Source of the DNA: Micromonospora vinacea
GTDB taxonomy: Bacteria > Actinomycetota > Actinomycetes > Mycobacteriales > Micromonosporaceae
Length of the DNA: 64,000 bases
Assembly (NCBI RefSeq): GCF_015751785.1
Contig: NZ_JADOTY010000001.1
Span: forward strand, 2,170,001 to 2,234,000
Reading direction: 5' to 3'
The notes beneath the pieces are model-generated. The model was not told the DNA's origin and made no database searches. It saw only the letters and a program-made list of their open reading frames with translations. The translations under genes were made by a program, and so were the position numbers. Shown in pieces: positions 59,306 through 64,000 of the stretch; positions within the stretch are counted from its first letter, which is position 1, and the number at the start of each line of letters is the position of its first letter.

Positions 59306-60825
59306 GGCCGACGACGCTGGTCCGCCTCGCGCTCGCCGGCACCCGCACCGACACCGCCCGGGTGGTGCTCACCGCGCTCAGCGCCCTGCTGGCGACCCTG
59401 GCCGGGCTCGCGGCGCTCACCGTGTTGGCCATCGAGAAACCGGCCGGTGACGCCTGGGCGCAGTCCGAGCAGTACCGCAACGCGTTGCTGCGGGAGCCCG
59501 GGTTGCGCGGCGGTACGGCGTTCGCGCTGCTGATGCTGATGGTCCCGGTGCTGGCGCTGGCCGGTCAGTGCGCCCGGCTCGGCGCGCCGGCCCGGGACCG
59601 CCGATTGGCCGCGATCCGGTTGGCCGGCGCCACTCCCGGGCAGGTCACCCGGCTGGTGGTGCTGGAGACCGGTGTGGCCGCTCTGCTCGGCACGTTCGTC
59701 GGGCTGGGTGTCTACCTGGTTGGCCGCTACCTGCTGCACCGACCGGACGCGCGGGGTCAACTGGCAGTGCCCACCGACGTGCTGCCGTCGCCCGGCGCGC
59801 TGGCCGGCGTGGTGCTCGGTCTGCCGGTCGTGGCGGCGCTGGCCACCGCCCTGATGCTGCGTACGGTCACCACCAGCCCACTCGGGGTGAGCCGGAAGGC
59901 CGCCCGCGAGCGCGGTCCAGGCCCGTGGGCCGGGCTCCTGATCGGGTTCGGCGTGGCCTCGTTCGCGCTGATCCGCCCGGCGGCCAATCAGTTCGACGAC
60001 AGCGGAGAGCTGACCTGGCTGGTGCCGCTGTTGTTCGCGGGGGGTGCGTTGGCGGCGATGATCGGGGTGGTGATCGGCACCGGCTGGATCTCGTACCACT
60101 GCGGGCGGTTGTTGCGCCGGCACGCCCGCCGTGCCCCGGCGCTGCTCGCGGCGGGCCGGCTGATGGCCGACCCGTGGGCGGGCAGCCGCACGTTCGCCGC
60201 GCTGCTCGCCGCCCTGATCTTCGGCGGGGGTGCGGCCGCTCAGCGCGCCTACTTCGCCACGAAGGATCAGCTCGACCGGGAGCAGAGCCGACTCGCCGGG
60301 GCGGGCGACGGTGGCGCCAACCCCTTCTATCTGTCGACGATGGATCTTGTCGACGGCGCGATCGCCGTGGCCATCCTGATCGCGACGGGCGGGCTGATCG
60401 TCGCGCTGGTCGAGGGGATCGTTGCCCGCCGACGCGCCTACGCCGCGTTGGTCGCCACCGGGGTGCCCCGGGCCACGCTGAGCCGTTCGGTGGCCTGGCA
60501 GGCGCTGGCCCCGGCCGTGCCCGCGATCCTGCTTGCGCTCACCGTGGGCACGCTGCTCGGCCGGGGGCTCGTGGGGGAAGTGTCAGCGGGTGGCGGGTCG
60601 ACGTTGGTCTGCGACGCCACGGCGGCGCTCTGTGACGACCCTGCCACCCGGGAGCAGTACTCCCGAATCGTGTACTTCCCCGAGGTGCAGCGTGCCGTTC
60701 CCGTACCCCTGGAGCACCTGGCGTGGCTCGGCGCCGGCGCCCTGGCGGCGGTGCTGGTGACTGTCGGTGTCGGCCTGCTCTTCCTGCGTGTCAGCACCGC
60801 CCTGGACGAGCTGCGGACGACCTGA
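59302..60825 (+). CDS. FtsX-like ABC permease
   Basis: 507 aa with about eight to ten hydrophobic segments in two FtsX-type units (about 75-190 and 345-500), the first preceded by DRRLAAIRLAGATPGQV and the second by RRRAYAALVATGVPRATL. These are the cytoplasmic coupling regions of the family. An exported loop (about 430-465) carries two Cys. The system probably expels a peptide, lipid or antibiotic under PadR control. A terminator hairpin follows at 60866. Confidence 0.87.
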   Translation: MRPTTLVRLALAGTRTDTARVVLTALSALLATLAGLAALTVLAIEKPAGDAWAQSEQYRNALLREPGLRGGTAFALLMLMVPVLALAGQCARLGAPARDRRLAAIRLAGATPGQVTRLVVLETGVAALLGTFVGLGVYLVGRYLLHRPDARGQLAVPTDVLPSPGALAGVVLGLPVVAALATALMLRTVTTSPLGVSRKAARERGPGPWAGLLIGFGVASFALIRPAANQFDDSGELTWLVPLLFAGGALAAMIGVVIGTGWISYHCGRLLRRHARRAPALLAAGRLMADPWAGSRTFAALLAALIFGGGAAAQRAYFATKDQLDREQSRLAGAGDGGANPFYLSTMDLVDGAIAVAILIATGGLIVALVEGIVARRRAYAALVATGVPRATLSRSVAWQALAPAVPAILLALTVGTLLGRGLVGEVSAGGGSTLVCDATAALCDDPATREQYSRIVYFPEVQRAVPVPLEHLAWLGAGALAAVLVTVGVGLLFLRVSTALDELRTT

Positions 60826-60865
60826 GTCGATGTAACACCGCTGGTGGCGGGGCCGCTGTGTGCAA

Positions 60866-60891
60866 CGGAGACCCGGCCCATCGGGTCTCCG
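60866..60891 (+). terminator. Hairpin terminator of PadR-ABC operon
   Basis: Perfect 10-bp stem CGGAGACCCG/CGGGTCTCCG with a 6-nt loop, 40 bp after the permease stop and 40 bp before the next start. Confidence 0.65.
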
Positions 60892-60930
60892 ACGTCGGTT
60901 GCCGGCGTGGTGACGGTGGGAGTTTGCCAG

Positions 60931-61362
60931 ATGCACAGTCAACCGGGCCCTGTCCCGCCGGTGTTCGTCGACGGCACCGGGCGTCGCCGCCGGCTGACCG
61001 TCATCGCGGGCACCGCCATGGGCCTTGGCCTGCTCACCAGCCTCGTCCTGATCGCCGCGGGGCTCTTCCTGGACACGTCGGTGCCGCTGCCCGGCTGGTC
61101 GGACGACTCCCGGGGGACGCGCCCGGTGGAGGCCGGCGTGGACGGCGTCAACCCACCCCGGGTGGCCGAGTCGCCGTCGCCGTCGTCGGCGGCCCGTACG
61201 TCGGCGCCGCTGCCGCGCACCACCCCGACCAGCGACCGATCCCCGACGGCCGGTACGACCGCCACGGCCACTCCGACGCCATCCGCCACCGACCAACCGG
61301 GCCGTGGCGACGAGCGCCGCAGGACCGCCAAGCCGAGCAGGTCGCCCGGTAAGCCGCAGTGA
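60931..61362 (+). CDS. Single-pass membrane protein with Ser/Thr/Pro-rich exported part
   Basis: 143 aa from ATG 60931. A short cytoplasmic part is followed by one transmembrane helix (about 28-50, VIAGTAMGLGLLTSLVLIAAG), then an extracytoplasmic low-complexity region rich in Ser, Thr, Pro and Arg. It overlaps the deacetylase-GT2 gene by 4 bp, so it is probably its small membrane partner. Frames upstream to 60844 overlap the terminator. Confidence 0.7.
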   Translation: MHSQPGPVPPVFVDGTGRRRRLTVIAGTAMGLGLLTSLVLIAAGLFLDTSVPLPGWSDDSRGTRPVEAGVDGVNPPRVAESPSPSSAARTSAPLPRTTPTSDRSPTAGTTATATPTPSATDQPGRGDERRRTAKPSRSPGKPQ

Positions 61363-63482
61363 TGATGGCGAGACACGTCGCCCGGCGAGACCCCCGTGCG
61401 CACTGGCTGCTGCTCCTGCTCGGGCTGCTCCTGCTGCTCGCGGCGCTCACCGTCAACGGCCTGCTGAGTGGTCTCGCGGGCGGCTCGGGAAACGCCACCG
61501 CACGGCCCGCGTCGGACGTGCCGGCCGCCGTCGGCTCGGGTGGCCCGGTGCTCCGGCTGGATCGTGCGGAACCGGTCAGCCGGGCGCTGCCGGACCGCAC
61601 CATCGCACTGACCTTCGACGACGGGCCGGACCCGCGCTGGACGCCACAGGTCCTCGACGTGTTGCGACGGCACGGCGCGCACGCCACCTTCTTCGTGGTG
61701 GGAGCCCGGGTCAACGAACACCCCGAACTGCTCCGGCGGATCCTCGCCGAGGGGCACGAGATCGGGTCGCACACGTTCACCCACGCCGACCTCGCCGAGG
61801 TGTCGCCGTGGCGGCGTGACCTCGAACTGTCGCTGACCCGCAAGGCGGTCGCGTCGGCCACCGGCCGGGAAGTGACACTGCTCCGGCCGCCGTTCTCCTC
61901 GGTGCCGACGGCGCTGACCGGGTCCGAGTACGCCGCGTTGCGCGCCGCCGCCAGTGCCGGGCACGTCGCGGTGCTCACCGACCTGGACACCAAGGACTGG
62001 CAACGCCCCGGCACCGACCAGATCGTGCGGGCCGCCACCCCGAAGCGGGGCCAGGGGGCTGTGGTGCTGATGCACGACGGCGGCGGTGACCGGGCACAGA
62101 CGCTCGCCGCCCTGGACCGCCTGCTGCCGGCGCTCGGCGATCAGGGCTACCGGTTCACCACCGTCTCCGCCGGCATCGACGCCTCGCCGTCGATGGTTGA
62201 GGCGGGCACCGGTGCCCGGCTGAGCGGAACCGCACTGCGCTGGACCCAGACCGGTGCCCGCTGGTCCGCCGAGGTGATGAACTTCCTGCTCGCCACCGCA
62301 CTCGTGCTCGGGGTGGCGCGTCTGGCCGTGCAGGTGCTCTGCGCCCAGCGGCACGTGCGCCGGGTCCGCCGACCCCGCCGGGACCGTCCTGAGGTGCGGG
62401 TACCGGTGTCGGTGATCGTGCCCGCCTACAACGAGGCCGCGAACATCGCCGCCACTGTTCGTTCCCTAATGGCCAGCGCGTACCCGGCGTTGGAGGTGAT
62501 CGTGGTGGACGACGGGTCGGACGACGGCACCGCCGACATCGTGGAGCGGATGCGACTGCGCGGGGTGCGCGTGATCCGGCAGGCCAACGCCGGCAAGCCG
62601 GCGGCGCTGAACACCGGCATCAGGGCGGCCCGGGCGAACCTGTTGGTGCTGGTCGACGGCGACACCGTCTTCCAGCCGGACACGGTGCACCGCCTGGTGC
62701 AGGGCTTCGCCGACCCGTCGGTGGGCGCGATCAGCGGCAACACCAAGGTCGCCAACCGGCGTCGGCTGCTCGGTCGCTGGCAGCACCTGGAGTACGTGAT
62801 CGGCTTCAACCTCGACCGACGGATGTACGACGTGCTGGAGTGCATGCCGACCATCCCCGGCGCGATCGGCGCGTTCCGCCGCGAGGTGCTGCTGCGGGTG
62901 GGAGGGGTGCCGTCGGACACGCTGGCCGAGGACACGGACCTCACCATGAAGGTGCTCCGGGCCGGCTGGCGGGTCGTCTACGAGGAGTCGGCCATCGCCT
63001 GGACCGAAGCCCCGTCGTCGTTGCGCCAACTCTGGCGGCAGCGCTACCGCTGGTGCTACGGCACCATGCAGGCGATGTGGAAACATCGGCACGCGCTGCG
63101 CGAGTCGGGTGCCGGAGGCAAACTGGGCCGGCGTGGCCTGCCGTACCTCACGGTGTTCCAGATCGTGTTGCCGCTCACCGCGCCGGCGGTCGACGTGTTC
63201 GCCGTGTACGGCCTGCTCTTCCTGCCCTGGTCGACCCTCGCCCTGGCCTGGGCGGGACTGCTGCTGCTCCAAGCGGCCACCGCCGCGTACGCGCTGCGAC
63301 TGGACCGGGAACGGTACGGCCCGCTGTGGGCGCTGCCGTTCCAGCAGCTGGTCTACCGGCAGCTCATGTACCTGGTGGTGGTGCAGTCGGTGGTCACCGC
63401 GTTGGTCGGTAACCGGCTGCGCTGGCAGCGGATGGTGCGGACCGGTGAGGCGGCGGCGTTGGTGGGGGCCGGCCGGGGCTGA
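61359..63482 (+). CDS. Polysaccharide deacetylase fused to GT2 glycosyltransferase
   Basis: 707 aa from GTG 61359 (GTGA overlap); ATG 61362 and 61365 are near. An N-terminal helix (about 17-38) precedes a NodB-type deacetylase domain (about 75-285; metal motifs TFDDGPDP and HTFTH, RPPFSSV). A second helix (about 308-328) and a GT2 domain (about 345-600) follow: PAYNEAANI, DDGS, DGDT, EDTDL and the QRYRW processivity motif. C-terminal helices close the chain. This is the PgaB plus PgaC pair in one polypeptide, so it may make and deacetylate a surface poly-N-acetylglucosamine-like polymer. Confidence 0.88.
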   Translation: MMMARHVARRDPRAHWLLLLLGLLLLLAALTVNGLLSGLAGGSGNATARPASDVPAAVGSGGPVLRLDRAEPVSRALPDRTIALTFDDGPDPRWTPQVLDVLRRHGAHATFFVVGARVNEHPELLRRILAEGHEIGSHTFTHADLAEVSPWRRDLELSLTRKAVASATGREVTLLRPPFSSVPTALTGSEYAALRAAASAGHVAVLTDLDTKDWQRPGTDQIVRAATPKRGQGAVVLMHDGGGDRAQTLAALDRLLPALGDQGYRFTTVSAGIDASPSMVEAGTGARLSGTALRWTQTGARWSAEVMNFLLATALVLGVARLAVQVLCAQRHVRRVRRPRRDRPEVRVPVSVIVPAYNEAANIAATVRSLMASAYPALEVIVVDDGSDDGTADIVERMRLRGVRVIRQANAGKPAALNTGIRAARANLLVLVDGDTVFQPDTVHRLVQGFADPSVGAISGNTKVANRRRLLGRWQHLEYVIGFNLDRRMYDVLECMPTIPGAIGAFRREVLLRVGGVPSDTLAEDTDLTMKVLRAGWRVVYEESAIAWTEAPSSLRQLWRQRYRWCYGTMQAMWKHRHALRESGAGGKLGRRGLPYLTVFQIVLPLTAPAVDVFAVYGLLFLPWSTLALAWAGLLLLQAATAAYALRLDRERYGPLWALPFQQLVYRQLMYLVVVQSVVTALVGNRLRWQRMVRTGEAAALVGAGRG

Positions 63483-63504
63483 CGCCACCGCGACGCGGCG
63501 TCAG
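63479..63504. terminator. Hairpin terminator after deacetylase-GT2 gene
   Basis: An 8-bp perfect stem CTGACGCC/GGCGTCAG that includes the stop codon, with a 10-nt loop, between two convergent genes. Confidence 0.55.
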
Positions 63505-63515
63505 CCCTCGACCGG

Positions 63516-63671
63516 TCAGGTCGGGGCGTGGAAGAGGCCGGCCGACCAGGCGATCAGCAGGCCGACGGCGGCGGAGCAGCAGCAGACGAGCAGAGCGGCG
63601 GCGACCACTGCGAGAATCACCCAGGCGGACGCCCGCCGGGGCGTCGGCCCCGGCTCGTCCCCGTTCGTCAT
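63516..63671 (-). CDS. Small single-pass membrane protein (51 aa)
   Basis: 51 aa from ATG 63671. A charged Pro-rich N-terminus (MTNGDEPGPTPRRAS) precedes one transmembrane helix (about 16-44) with three adjacent Cys (LLVCCCSAAVG). It lies 17 bp downstream of the peptidase gene on the same strand and may be co-transcribed. Short proteins of this form are frequent in actinomycetes; function unknown. Confidence 0.55.
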   Translation of the reverse strand: MTNGDEPGPTPRRASAWVILAVVAAALLVCCCSAAVGLLIAWSAGLFHAPT

Positions 63672-63687
63672 CGCCGCCGCCCCGCCG

Positions 63688-64000
63688 TCAGGCCCGGCCG
63701 ATGCGGTCCAGGATCCAGGCGTTGATGAACGCCTCCTCGCGCCACGAGTCGTAGCGACCGCTCGGGCCGCCGTGCCCGGCGCCCATCTCGGTCTTCAGCA
63801 GGTAGTCGCCGGCCGGGGCGACAGCCCGCAGCCGGGCGATCCACTTCGCCGGCTCCGAGTAGAGCACCCGGGTGTCGTTGAGGCTGGTCACCGCGAGGAT
63901 CGCGGGGTAGTCCACGGCAGCCACGTTCTCGTACGGCGTGTAGGACTTCATGTACGCGTACACCTCGGGGTCGTCGAGGGGGTTGCCCCACTCCTCCCAT
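63688..64000 (-). CDS. S9-family prolyl oligopeptidase/oligopeptidase B, 5' end outside window
   Basis: Only the C-terminal 104 residues are present; the frame runs off the right end at base 63999 (WEEWGNPLDDPEVYAYM...). SLNDTRVLYSEPAKW holds the catalytic Asp and MGAGHGGPSGRYD the catalytic His of the S9A serine peptidases. The nucleophile Ser and the beta-propeller lie beyond the window. The GHGG pattern fits protease II (oligopeptidase B). The chain ends LDRIGRA. Confidence 0.88.
   Translation of the reverse strand, partial: WEEWGNPLDDPEVYAYMKSYTPYENVAAVDYPAILAVTSLNDTRVLYSEPAKWIARLRAVAPAGDYLLKTEMGAGHGGPSGRYDSWREEAFINAWILDRIGRA

Overview
High-GC actinobacterial chromosome, most likely Micromonospora or a close relative in the Micromonosporaceae. 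The grounds are about 72% GC, GTG starts, frequent 4-bp ATGA/GTGA gene overlaps, an actinobacterial-type tad pilus locus, modular secreted glucanases, and dispersed ~75-82-bp intergenic inverted repeats. I can name no species from sequence alone. Both ends cut genes: a GH13 alpha-glucosidase on the left and an S9 prolyl-oligopeptidase-type peptidase on the right.

Layout. 1-8.4 kb: alpha-glucan degradation (truncated GH13 enzyme, then two secreted multi-domain GH87-type alpha-1,3-glucanases). 8.4-10.2 kb: a crotonase and a DUF2231-Rieske protein. 10.4-21.2 kb: a 12-gene leftward tad (Flp pilus) operon with a divergent A24 prepilin peptidase. 21.3-31.1 kb: PAP2 phosphatase, GH65 phosphorylase, DUF574 methyltransferase, LtrA, a MarR-GNAT fusion, a methyltransferase/monooxygenase/TetR group and a RibD-like reductase. 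31.1-35.8 kb: a sugar ABC importer whose two permeases are fused into one chain, with a Tat lipoprotein and an IclR regulator. 35.9-40.0 kb: short orphan genes (DUF1877-like, DUF1963, a broken SUKH-like gene, lipoprotein) beside tRNA-Lys(UUU), looking like an immunity-gene or island remnant.

40.2-50.3 kb: epimerase, beta-helix lipoprotein, Eis-type acetyltransferase, PP2C phosphatase, XRE-cupin regulator divergent from a BenE transporter, PRC-barrel protein, MscL, and a FadR-type regulator divergent from an MFS transporter. 50.3-56.4 kb: a translationally coupled stressosome-type module (RsbR, RsbS, RsbT, RsbT-RsbX fusion, histidine kinase, response regulator-PP2C) with a divergent STAS antagonist. 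56.4-64 kb: AraC regulator, TIGR03086 protein, PadR-controlled ABC/FtsX exporter, a deacetylase-GT2 fusion with a small membrane partner, a 51-aa membrane protein and the truncated peptidase.

Structure outside the genes is rich. Two copies of one inverted repeat (40042-40123 and 46676-46751) are related over their whole length, and each supplies the stop codon of the gene it follows. Two more elements of the same size (9198-9275, 57897-57973), a second repeat family (10327-10366, 47260-47307), a tandemly duplicated tadB-tadC spacer, and several near-perfect operator palindromes at divergent promoters also stand out. I saw no CRISPR array, insertion sequence or rRNA.
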